A stretch of 64,000 bases of DNA from NCBI GenBank assembly GCA_048526005.1, contig DBFVEH010000021.1, positions 558,001 through 622,000 of the forward strand, written 5' to 3'. The notes below the pieces were generated by a model. It had not been told where the DNA came from and searched no databases. It worked only from the letters and a program-made list of their open reading frames with translations. Position numbers and translations under genes: made by a program. Within the stretch, counting starts at the first letter, position 1. Each line of letters opens with the position of its first letter. Below, piece by piece: positions 42,420-50,282 of this stretch. The DNA comes from QALR01 sp900552255 (GTDB lineage Bacteria; Bacillota; Clostridia; Oscillospirales; CAG-272).

Positions 42420-42899
42420 ATGATTATCAGAAGAGCGACCGCAGCGGATATCGAAGGGATCGACCGCCTGCTGCGTCAGGTCCTTGACGTTCATCACCGC
42501 GGACGGCCGGACCTGTTTCGGGCGGACGCAAAAAAATACACGGACGAGGAGCTCTGCGCCATCCTCGCCGACGATGAAAAGCCCGTTTTCACAGCGGTGG
42601 ACGACGCCGGCTTTGTGCTCGGATATGCGTTCTGCGTCATGATCCGGCGCATGAACGACAACATTCTGACCGATATCAAGACGCTGTATATCGACGACCT
42701 GTGCGTGGACGAGACGGCGCGCGGACAGCACATCGGAAAGCGTCTTTATGAGCACGTCCTCGCCTTTGCAAAGGACGCCGGCTGCTACAACGTCACGCTG
42801 AACGTGTGGACGTGCAACAAGGACGCCATGAAATTTTATGAGAAATGCGGTCTTACGCCGCAAAAGATCGGACTCGAAAAAATTCTTTCACCGACGTGA
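42420..42899 (+). CDS. GNAT family N-acetyltransferase
   Basis: The 159-residue protein has the complete GNAT fold: IIRRATAADIEGIDRLL at the start, DDLCVDETARGQHIGKRLYEHV (the acetyl-CoA loop near 103), and NVTLNVWTCNKDAMKFYEKCGLTPQ at the end. The substrate is not predictable. The phosphoesterase gene begins 19 bases later and is likely cotranscribed. Confidence 0.9.
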   Translation: MIIRRATAADIEGIDRLLRQVLDVHHRGRPDLFRADAKKYTDEELCAILADDEKPVFTAVDDAGFVLGYAFCVMIRRMNDNILTDIKTLYIDDLCVDETARGQHIGKRLYEHVLAFAKDAGCYNVTLNVWTCNKDAMKFYEKCGLTPQKIGLEKILSPT

Positions 42900-42918
42900 A
42901 ACGGAGGCTTTACCGAAC

Positions 42919-43998
42919 ATGAAAATGACCGATTATGCGAAAGCGGAAGCGGAGCGCGTCATAAAAAGACTGCCGGTCGCGGCGCCCGGCGACGTGCGGT
43001 TCGCGTTCGCTCCCGACCTGCATTATAAACCCAATGAGGAGATGGAGGCCGCCGTCACCAATCTTGTCGGCGCGGTAAATGAGATAACCCGTGCGCAGGC
43101 GCTCGAATTTCTCTGCCTCGGCGGAGACAACGTGGGAAATTATCCGCCGTCGAAGGACGAGCACGTCGTCATGATGCGCGATCTTGCGGCACGGTTTTCG
43201 CTCTGCGAGATCCCGTGGCTCTGTCTGAAAGGCAATCATGACGACAACTCCATCCACGGCGCCGTGAACGGCACGCATATCTGCCGTCCCGAAACGGTCG
43301 TTCCCGACAGCGTGCAATATGAAATCCTTTCCTCCCATGCCGAGAGCTATCCGAATTATCATCCCGCCGGAAAAAATCTTCTCTACGGCTACTTAGACGC
43401 CCCGGATACCCGTTTTATCCTGCTCAACAGCAGCGACGTTCCCTCTATCATAGAAGAGGACGGAACGATGAGGTACAACGCTCAATGGGACAACGCCTAC
43501 GGCGGCGCACAGCTTTCATGGCTCGCAGGCACCGCGCTTCATAACGCGCCGGAGCATGTGATCTTTCTGGAACATGTCCCGTTCGACGGCATCCGGCATA
43601 ATGAAAGCGTCCGCATCGGCGAGGATGCGCTCGACCGCATCACAAAAGCCTTTGTCCGCGGAGAAGCGCTTCATATTTCCTCGGAAAATCCCGATTTTCC
43701 CTATGACATCCGCGCCGATTTTTCCGGCGCCGTCCACCGCGTTCCCGCAAGAATCGCCGGACACTGCCACTACGACGCCGTGACCTATGACAAGGCGGGC
43801 TTTCTCAGCATTACGACCATGCCCGCCGGACGGAAAATCTCCGGCGTCTATCCCGACGACGCGGGCATTCTTTACGAACGCGAGCCGTATTCCGCCAAGG
43901 AAACCGCGATGGATATCTTCACGTTCAGTCCGTCGCGGAAAATGATCTTCGCCACCCGCTACGGCTCCGGCGTCGACCGGAAATTCCCGCTTTTATGA
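42919..43998 (+). CDS. Calcineurin-like metallophosphoesterase
   Basis: The 359-residue protein has the metallophosphatase motifs AFAPDLHYKP (Asp-x-His), CLGGDNVG, LKGNHDD, LEHVPF and AGHCHYDAVT (Gly-His-x-His). Metal and catalytic residues are all present. No signal peptide is seen, so a cytoplasmic phosphoesterase of unknown substrate is inferred. GGAGG lies 11 bases before ATG 42919; an ATG at 42925 is also possible. Confidence 0.9.
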   Translation: MKMTDYAKAEAERVIKRLPVAAPGDVRFAFAPDLHYKPNEEMEAAVTNLVGAVNEITRAQALEFLCLGGDNVGNYPPSKDEHVVMMRDLAARFSLCEIPWLCLKGNHDDNSIHGAVNGTHICRPETVVPDSVQYEILSSHAESYPNYHPAGKNLLYGYLDAPDTRFILLNSSDVPSIIEEDGTMRYNAQWDNAYGGAQLSWLAGTALHNAPEHVIFLEHVPFDGIRHNESVRIGEDALDRITKAFVRGEALHISSENPDFPYDIRADFSGAVHRVPARIAGHCHYDAVTYDKAGFLSITTMPAGRKISGVYPDDAGILYEREPYSAKETAMDIFTFSPSRKMIFATRYGSGVDRKFPLL

Positions 43999-44005
43999 AC
44001 AGAGC

Positions 44006-44034
44006 TTGACATACCGCGCCTTTTCTGCTATACT
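44006..44034 (+). promoter_or_regulatory. Promoter of the MATE gene leader
   Basis: Perfect TTGACA (44006-44011) and TATACT (44029-44034) with a 17-base spacer, just after the phosphoesterase stop. Confidence 0.85.
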
Positions 44035-44049
44035 GTGAAAAAATCGATA

Positions 44050-44135
44050 TCACGCTTCCTTTGCCACCGGGTAAAGGAAAGAGAGTGTCCGCCGCGTTCC
44101 GTTAGGTCATAGAAGGAACCGGGCGGACATTTTTT
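44050..44135 (+). promoter_or_regulatory. Probable guanidine-IV (mepA) riboswitch with terminator
   Basis: A first hairpin (TTCCTTT 44056-44062 with AAAGGAA 44073-44079) exposes the loop GCCACCGGGT. It is followed by a terminator stem TGTCCGCC/GGCGGACA (44086-44093, 44122-44129) with inner pair GTTCC/GGAAC, loop GTTAGGTCATAGAA, then six T's. This matches, from memory, the two-hairpin mepA motif that senses guanidinium and controls MATE exporters. A MATE gene follows immediately, with its ribosome site right after the T run. Class assignment rests on motif recollection and context. Confidence 0.7.
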
Positions 44136-44145
44136 CGGAGAAAAT

Positions 44146-45465
44146 ATGAACGCATCCCAAAAATTTGCCAAATATGTGACCTCCAGCGTCCTCGGCATGC
44201 TCGGACTTTCCTGCTATATTCTCGCGGACACCTATTTCGTCTCCGCCGGCGTCGGCGGTCTGGGGCTCGCCGCCCTGAATATCGCCATTCCCATATTCAG
44301 CCTTATCAGCGGAACGGGACTCATGGCCGGCATCGGCGCCGCCAGCCGCTTTACCGCGCTCCGTGCCGCCAAGGATAAGAACGCCGAAAATATCTTTACC
44401 AATATTTGTGCGTTCGGCATGGCGGCAGGCGTCCTCATCACACTGTTCGGGTTTGCCTTTTCGGAGGAAATCTGCCTCCTGCTCGGCGCGGATGCGGAAA
44501 TCCTCGCCTATACCGACGAATATCTGAAAACCCTGATGTGTACCTCCTTACTTTTCATCATGAACAACATTCTCACCGCCTTCGTCCGCAACGACGGGAA
44601 TCCGCGGCTCTCCATGGCGGCGATGCTCCTCGGCAGCTTTGCCAATATCTTTCTCGACTATCTCTTCATCTTCCCGCTGGGGCTCGGCATGTTCGGCGCG
44701 GCGGCTGCCACCGCCTCGGCGCCGCTTGTCAGCATGCTGATCCTTTCCCTGCATTTCCTCAAAAAATCGAACACCTTCCGGCTTATAAAATGCCGGATCT
44801 CTCCGCGCGCCATCGCCGCCTGCCTTTCCATGGGGACGTTCTCTCTCATCACGGAGCTTTCCTCCGGTGTCGTCATGGTCTTTTTCAACCGCTCCGTATT
44901 CTCGCTTGCAGGCAATACCGGCGTCGCAGCTTATGGAATCATCGCCAACATCGCGCTTGTCGCCGTCTCGATTTTCACGGGCATTTCTCAGGGAATCCAG
45001 CCTCTTGTAAGCGTTTCCGCCGCCGAAAAAAACAAGCCGGAGCTGTCGAAAATCCTGCGGCTTTCCTGCGCGCTTTCCCTTGCCGTCGCCGGCCTGCTTT
45101 TTGCCGCGGCTTTTCTCTTCCGCGAGCCGATGGTCGCGCTCTTCAACAAGGAAAGCGATGCCGAAATGGCCGCGCTCGCTTGCCGGGGACTCGTGCTCTA
45201 TTTCACGGGATTTTTTGCCGCCGGCCTCAACATCATCGCGGCCGCCTTCTACGCGGCCTGCACCAAAACCAAAGAGAGCTTTCTCATCTCCATGATGCGC
45301 GGCGTGATCCTCATCCTCCCCGCAGTCCTCATTCTCCCACGCGCCGCCGGAACCGACGGGATTTGGCTCTCGTTCGGCACGGCGGAAGCTCTCACGCTTG
45401 TCTTTTCCGCCGTCACCATCGTCCGCTATTTCAGAAAATTTGCAAAATCGGCAAAAAGTTCTTGA
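44146..45465 (+). CDS. MATE family multidrug/guanidinium exporter
   Basis: The 439-residue protein has twelve predicted membrane helices in two homologous halves, typical of MepA-like MATE antiporters: an ADTYFVSAGVGGLGLAALNIA start and an AGNTGVAAYGIIANIALVAVSIFTGISQGIQPLVS second half. It exports a cationic compound using a cation gradient; the preceding riboswitch suggests guanidinium or related toxic amines. GGAG precedes ATG 44146 by six bases. Its stop codon overlaps the -35 of the ileS leader promoter. Confidence 0.92.
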   Translation: MNASQKFAKYVTSSVLGMLGLSCYILADTYFVSAGVGGLGLAALNIAIPIFSLISGTGLMAGIGAASRFTALRAAKDKNAENIFTNICAFGMAAGVLITLFGFAFSEEICLLLGADAEILAYTDEYLKTLMCTSLLFIMNNILTAFVRNDGNPRLSMAAMLLGSFANIFLDYLFIFPLGLGMFGAAAATASAPLVSMLILSLHFLKKSNTFRLIKCRISPRAIAACLSMGTFSLITELSSGVVMVFFNRSVFSLAGNTGVAAYGIIANIALVAVSIFTGISQGIQPLVSVSAAEKNKPELSKILRLSCALSLAVAGLLFAAAFLFREPMVALFNKESDAEMAALACRGLVLYFTGFFAAGLNIIAAAFYAACTKTKESFLISMMRGVILILPAVLILPRAAGTDGIWLSFGTAEALTLVFSAVTIVRYFRKFAKSAKSS

Positions 45466-45490
45466 CATATACAAAATTATAGAATAGAAT
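45462..45490 (+). promoter_or_regulatory. Promoter of the ileS leader
   Basis: Perfect TTGACA (45462-45467) and TAGAAT (45485-45490) with a 17-base spacer. The -35 overlaps the MATE stop codon. Confidence 0.85.
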
Positions 45491-45509
45491 AAAGTGTAAA
45501 TATAAAATC

Positions 45510-45753
45510 CTGAAAGGCGTTGACGAAGAGAGTAGCGCTTCCAAGCGGTCAAAGCGAGCCGGAGACGGTGAAAGTCCGGCATCATTGCGGGAAGCGGCGA
45601 AAATCACTTCCGAGCCTCGGCGGCGAACGGAATTTTTCCCATTAGCCTCCGACGGCGGCTCCCCGTCACGGAGCGGCATATGTCTGTATGTTTGATAGGT
45701 GGTAAAGCGGAGCGGAAATCTTCGTCCTACGAATACGGACGAAGATTTTTTAT
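45510..45753 (+). promoter_or_regulatory. T-box leader (isoleucine) of ileS
   Basis: The leader has the Stem I element GACGAAGAGAGTAG (45522-45535), a candidate specifier ATC (45603-45605) for Ile, and a T-box AGGTGGTAAAGCGG (45697-45710). A terminator (ATCTTCGTCC and complement, then TTTTTT, 45718-45753) follows. Uncharged tRNA(Ile) would promote read-through into ileS. Confidence 0.9.
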
Positions 45754-45783
45754 TTTGGAAATTCAGCATGAGGAGGCCATTTC

Positions 45784-48700
45784 ATGTACGAAAAAGTATC
45801 GGCAAATCTGAATTTTGTCGAAAGAGAAAAGAAAATCGAAGCCTTTTGGCGGGAAAACAAAATCTTTGAAAAAAGCATAGAGGACAGGCGGGACTGCAAA
45901 AACTATACGTTCTACGACGGTCCGCCGACCGCCAACGGCAAGCCGCATATCGGACATGTCCTCACCCGCGTCATCAAGGACATGATCCCCCGCTACCGCA
46001 CGATGAAGGGCTATAAGGTCGACCGAAAGGCCGGCTGGGATACCCACGGACTGCCGGTCGAGCTGGAAGTCGAAAAAAAGCTCGGGCTCGACGGCAAGGA
46101 GCAGATCGAGCAATACGGAATCGCCCCTTTCATCGCGGAATGCAAGGAGAGCGTTTGGAAATACAAGGGCATGTGGGAAAAATTCTCCGGCACCGTCGGC
46201 TTTTGGGCGGATATGGAGCATCCTTATGTGACCTATGAAAACGATTATATCGAATCCGAATGGTGGGCGCTCAAACAGATCTACGACAAGGGACTGCTCT
46301 ACAAGGGCTTCCAAATCGTTCCCTACTGCCCGCGCTGCGGTACGCCGCTCGCCACGCACGAGGTCGCGCAGGGCTATAAGACCGTCAAGGAGCGCTCCGC
46401 CGTCGTCCGCTTCAAGGCAAAGGGCGAGGACGCTTACTTTCTCGCATGGACGACCACGCCGTGGACGCTGCCCTCCAACGTCGCGCTCACCGTCAATCCC
46501 GACGAGGTTTACTGCAAGGTAAAGGCCGCGGACGGCTATACGTATTATATGGCGAAAGCGCTGCTCGACACCGTGCTCGGAAGGCTCGCAAAGGATGGCG
46601 CGCCCGCCTACGAGATTCTGGAATCGATGACGGGCAAGGAGCTTGAATACCGCGAATACGAGCCGCTCTTCGCCTGCACCGGCGAATTTGTCGCGAAAAC
46701 CGGCAAAAAAGCGCATTTTCTCACCTGCGCGAACTATGTTACGATGACCGACGGCACCGGCATCGTCCACACGGCGCCCGCTTTCGGTGCGGACGACTTA
46801 AAGACCGGACGCCGGTACGACCTGCCGTTCGTCCAGTTCGTGGACGGAAAAGGCGATATGACGGAAAACACGCCTTATGCCGGAAAATTCGTCAAGGAGG
46901 CAGACCCGCTGATCCTGCATGATCTCAAAGAGGAGGGACTTCTCTTCGACGCGCCGAACTTCGAACATGAATATCCGTTCTGCTGGCGCTGCGACACGCC
47001 GCTCATCTATTACGCGCGCGATTCGTGGTTCATCGAAATGACCAAGGTGCGCGAGAATCTCATCCAAAACAACAACACGATCAACTGGATTCCGGAATCC
47101 ATCGGCAAAGGACGCTTCGGCGACTGGCTTGAGAACGTGCAGGACTGGGGCATCTCCCGCAACCGCTACTGGGGCACGCCGCTCAACATTTGGGAATGCG
47201 AATGCGGACACCGCCATGCCGTCGGCTCCATCGCCGAGCTGCGCGAGATGTCGGACAGCTGCCCCGAGGATATCGAGCTGCACCGTCCCTTCATCGACGC
47301 CGTCACCATCAAATGCCCGCACTGCGGCGGCGAAATGCACCGCGTGAAGGAGGTCATCGACTGCTGGTTCGATTCCGGCTCCATGCCGTTTGCCCAGTGG
47401 CACTATCCGTTTGAAAACCAAGAGGTCTTTGAGGAGCATTTCCCGGCGGATTTCATTTCCGAGGCGGTCGATCAGACGCGCGGCTGGTTCTATTCCCTGC
47501 TCGCCATCTCGACGCTTATTTTCGATAAGGCTCCGTATAAAAACGTCATCGTGCTGGGGCTCGTTCAGGATGAAAACGGCCAGAAAATGTCCAAATCCAA
47601 GGGCAATGCCGTCGATCCGTTCGACGCGCTGGAAACCTACGGCGCGGACGCCATCCGCTGGTATTTCTACTCCAACAGCGCGCCGTGGCTCCCGAACCGC
47701 TTCCACGGAGGCGCGGTCGTCGAAGGACAGCGCAAATTCATGGGTACGCTTTGGAACACGTATGCGTTCTTCGTGCTCTACGCCAATATCGACGGCTTCG
47801 ACGCGACCAAGTATACGCTGGATTATGACAAGCTATCCGTCATGGATAAATGGCTCCTGTCGAGACTGAATACCGTCGTCGCAGCGGTCGATAAAAATCT
47901 TGAAAGCTATGAGATCCTGCAATCCACCAAGCTTTTGCAGGACTTCGTGGACGATCTTTCCAACTGGTACGTCCGCCGCTCCCGTGAACGCTTCTGGGTA
48001 TCCGGCATGCCGCAGGACAAGATAAACGCCTATATGACGCTCTATACGACGCTCGTCACATTCTGCAAGCTCGCAGCGCCGATGATCCCGTTCATGACGG
48101 AGGACATCTACCGCAATCTCGTTTGCAGCATCGACAAGGACGCGCCGGAATCCGTCCATCTCTGCGATTATCCGACTGTCAATGAGGCGATGATCGACCG
48201 AGAGCTGGAAGCGCGCATGGGCGAGGTTCTCGACGTCGTCGTGCTCGGACGCGCATGCCGCAATGCCGCAAACATCAAAAACCGTCAGCCGATCGCCGCG
48301 ATGTATGTCAAGGCGGAGCTTCCTCTGCCGGACTATTTCACCGAAATCATCGCAGATGAGCTGAATGTCAAGGAGGTCCGCTATACGGACGATGTGAGCG
48401 CGTTCACCTCCTACTCGTTCAAGCCGCAGATGCGCACCGTCGGACCGAAATACGGCAAGCACCTCGGCAAAATCCGCGAGCTTCTGCCGAAGCTCGACGG
48501 CAACGCCGCGATGGCGGAGCTGAACGCGGCCGGCGTGATTCGTCTCGACCTCGGCGATATCACGGCGGAGCTGTCCCGCGACGATCTGCTCATCGATTCC
48601 GCGCAGATGCCCGGCTTTGAAGCCCTTTCCGACAAGGGCATCACCGTCGTGCTCGACACCAATCTCACGCCGGAGCTCATCGAGGAAGGCAATGTCCGCG

Positions 48701-48933
48701 AGATCATCTCGAAGATTCAGACGATGCGTAAAGACGCGGGCTTCGAGGTGCTCGATCATATCCGCGTTTTCGCCGCCGGGAACGACGCGCTGCGCGCCGT
48801 CATGGAGCGCAACGCGGACGACATCAAGGGCAAAACGCTGTGCGATGCTTTTCTCTTCGACAAGACCTGTGCCTCCTCCAAGGAATGGAGCATCGGCGAC
48901 GAAAAGCTGACGCTCGGCGTGGAAAAGATATAA
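45784..48933 (+). CDS. ileS: Isoleucyl-tRNA synthetase, long (type 2) form
   Basis: The 1049-residue class I enzyme has the HIGH-type motif PHIGHV in GPPTANGKPHIGHVLTR (about 44-60), KMSKS in QKMSKSKGNAVDPFD (about 600) and an editing domain (about 190-390) with TTPWTLPSN. A C-terminal anticodon-binding region and long tail (about 640-1049) follow. At over 1000 residues without the C-terminal zinc module typical of bacterial type 1, it looks like the eukaryote-like type 2 form that is often mupirocin-tolerant; that is inference from length. GAGGAGG precedes ATG 45784. Confidence 0.96.
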   Translation: MYEKVSANLNFVEREKKIEAFWRENKIFEKSIEDRRDCKNYTFYDGPPTANGKPHIGHVLTRVIKDMIPRYRTMKGYKVDRKAGWDTHGLPVELEVEKKLGLDGKEQIEQYGIAPFIAECKESVWKYKGMWEKFSGTVGFWADMEHPYVTYENDYIESEWWALKQIYDKGLLYKGFQIVPYCPRCGTPLATHEVAQGYKTVKERSAVVRFKAKGEDAYFLAWTTTPWTLPSNVALTVNPDEVYCKVKAADGYTYYMAKALLDTVLGRLAKDGAPAYEILESMTGKELEYREYEPLFACTGEFVAKTGKKAHFLTCANYVTMTDGTGIVHTAPAFGADDLKTGRRYDLPFVQFVDGKGDMTENTPYAGKFVKEADPLILHDLKEEGLLFDAPNFEHEYPFCWRCDTPLIYYARDSWFIEMTKVRENLIQNNNTINWIPESIGKGRFGDWLENVQDWGISRNRYWGTPLNIWECECGHRHAVGSIAELREMSDSCPEDIELHRPFIDAVTIKCPHCGGEMHRVKEVIDCWFDSGSMPFAQWHYPFENQEVFEEHFPADFISEAVDQTRGWFYSLLAISTLIFDKAPYKNVIVLGLVQDENGQKMSKSKGNAVDPFDALETYGADAIRWYFYSNSAPWLPNRFHGGAVVEGQRKFMGTLWNTYAFFVLYANIDGFDATKYTLDYDKLSVMDKWLLSRLNTVVAAVDKNLESYEILQSTKLLQDFVDDLSNWYVRRSRERFWVSGMPQDKINAYMTLYTTLVTFCKLAAPMIPFMTEDIYRNLVCSIDKDAPESVHLCDYPTVNEAMIDRELEARMGEVLDVVVLGRACRNAANIKNRQPIAAMYVKAELPLPDYFTEIIADELNVKEVRYTDDVSAFTSYSFKPQMRTVGPKYGKHLGKIRELLPKLDGNAAMAELNAAGVIRLDLGDITAELSRDDLLIDSAQMPGFEALSDKGITVVLDTNLTPELIEEGNVREIISKIQTMRKDAGFEVLDHIRVFAAGNDALRAVMERNADDIKGKTLCDAFLFDKTCASSKEWSIGDEKLTLGVEKI

Positions 48934-48947
48934 AATATGGACAATCA

Positions 48948-48985
48948 ACCAAAGCCCGAGGCAAAAGCCTCGGGCTTTGGTTTTA
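48948..48985 (+). terminator. Terminator after ileS
   Basis: CCAAAGCCCGAGGC and complement with loop AAAA, then TTTTA. Confidence 0.93.
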
Positions 48986-49071
48986 GGAGAAATCCACATG
49001 GCACATATGGAGGTTAGATATGAGCCTTGGAGGATTACCGCTGGGTCGAACGCTTCCAGTTGTGTATGTTT

Positions 49072-49335
49072 TCACTTGGAAGGCGTCTTGATGAAGGGCT
49101 TTGCATCGGAAACGTTTCCGTCGGAAAGCCGTCTGCCGGATGTATTTTCTTCCCCGGCTTTGTCGGCCGCGCCGTCGGAGGCTTCCACGGCGGCATCTTC
49201 CTGCGCAAGCAGATCAAACGTATATTTCGCGCCGAGCTTAAAGGCACGGACAAAGGTTTGATTTTGAAGGTGAACCTTGCAGTTTCCATGCAAGGTTTTG
49301 AGCCTTGATAACATTCTTTTCTGCTTATCCGTCAA
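49072..49335 (-). pseudogene. Remnant resembling DUF6809-type protein
   Basis: An open frame whose best part reads TLTDKQKRMLSRLKTLHG and FVRAFKLGAKYTFDLLAQED, the C-terminal pattern of small DUF6809-like clostridial proteins, then a low-complexity acidic tail. The frame continues upstream past the TTG at 49335 into non-family sequence, and no ribosome site is present. It looks like a truncated remnant in a decayed 0.8-kb stretch after ileS. Confidence 0.4.
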
Positions 49336-49484
49336 TGTCTCTTCCAGCTTTGCCGCCGGGTCCGAGTAATCGGTCGAAGTAGGGTGCCTCGTACACCTGA
49401 AACGGAAATTCTTGAGGGTGCCAGCCCTCTTGAATCCGGCGGTTTTTCTGCAAATACGGTTATTCCGAACGATATATCGGAAAA

Positions 49485-49688
49485 ATGTTCAAAAGGCTCA
49501 CCGGACTTTCTTTTTCCGAATATATGCTGAATTTGCGCATCAGCAAAGCAAAAACACTGCTCCGGCTCTCCGACGCTTCCGTCACCGTCATCGCCGAGGA
49601 AACAGGCTTCTACGATGTCTGCCATTTCATACGCAGCTTCAAAAAGGCTACGGGATCATCGCCAAGCGAATTTCGCAGACAAAAATAA
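49485..49688 (+). pseudogene. AraC-family regulator, C-terminal HTH fragment
   Basis: The 67 residues from ATG 49485 match the last HTH of AraC/XylS regulators: MFKRLTGLSFSEYMLNLRISKAKTLLRLSD, VTVIAEETGFYDVCHFIRSFKKATGSSPSEFRRQK. The rest of the DNA-binding domain and the sensor domain are missing, and a short stretch before it (49440-49484) reads like AraC only in another frame. It is a dead fragment. Confidence 0.8.
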
Positions 49689-49750
49689 AATCGATAAACA
49701 GTATCCAAGCTCCAAGGTTCAATATTTTTGCTTTTTGCGCAAATTTCATC

Positions 49751-49779
49751 TTGACATCCTGTCAAATTTATGCTATCAT
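49751..49779 (+). promoter_or_regulatory. Promoter of the tRNA genes
   Basis: Perfect TTGACA (49751-49756) and TATCAT (49774-49779) with a 17-base spacer, about 40 bases before tRNA-Val. Confidence 0.8.
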
Positions 49780-49819
49780 ATTAACCGCGGTTCGGTGATA
49801 GCATCGTTTCCGCTTCGAT

Positions 49820-49896
49820 GAAGGCGTAGCTCAGCTGGTTAGAGTATCTGCTTGACATGCAGGGGGTCGGTGGTTCAAATCCACTCGTCTTCACCA
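49820..49896 (+). tRNA. tRNA-Val (GAC), CCA encoded
   Basis: A full cloverleaf is visible: acceptor GAAGGCG/CGTCTTC, D arm GCTCAGCTGGTTAGAG, anticodon loop TTGACAT with GAC at 49854-49856, T arm GTGGTTCAAATCCAC, and the 3' ACCA. Confidence 0.93.
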
Positions 49897-49898
49897 AT

Positions 49899-49927
49899 AA
49901 AAGCACTCCGTTTCAAGAGTGCTTTTA
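49899..49927 (+). terminator. Hairpin between the two tRNA genes
   Basis: AAAAGCACTC and GAGTGCTTTT with an eight-base loop, ending in T's; likely a terminator or processing signal. Confidence 0.75.
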
Positions 49928-49933
49928 TCATAC

Positions 49934-50009
<76 letters not shown>

Positions 50010-50014
50010 TATGG

Positions 50015-50060
50015 AAAACCGCAATATACCGTTGATAACGGTATATTGCGGTTTTTCTTT
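50015..50060 (+). terminator. Terminator after tRNA-Ala
   Basis: AAAACCGCAATATACCGTT and its complement with a short GAT loop, then TTTTTCTTTT. The AT-rich 50061-50207 stretch after it shows no gene. Confidence 0.92.
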
Positions 50061-50207
50061 TATAACATACCGCTTGGAACGCGAGAAGCCATATATTTTT
50101 GTATCCTATAACTCTACAAAAAATATTTTTCTGTTCTTATTTTTTTCGCTAATATTCGACTTTTTTTTTAAATATCATATGATAAAATATTTATATAATT
50201 AATAATT

Positions 50208-50241
50208 AGGAGGTGATTCCATTGTGCTATTTGTAATATAA
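50208..50241 (+). other. Perfect Shine-Dalgarno with micro-ORF
   Basis: AGGAGGTGAT (50208-50217) is an exact complement of the 16S 3' end but precedes only very short frames: GTG 50224 (5 codons, stop at 50239-50241) or TTG 50222 (4 codons). It lies in the leader of the subtilase gene and may be a regulatory upstream ORF. Confidence 0.4.
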
Positions 50242-50282
50242 ATTTAGCTTATAATATATCAACATGAAAGGTAAAACAAATA

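Noticed and set aside
48998..49261. Plus-strand 87-codon frame with AGGAG ahead
   Set aside because: Its product is Ser/Ala-rich without any family pattern and overlaps a more protein-like minus-strand remnant; chance frame is likelier.
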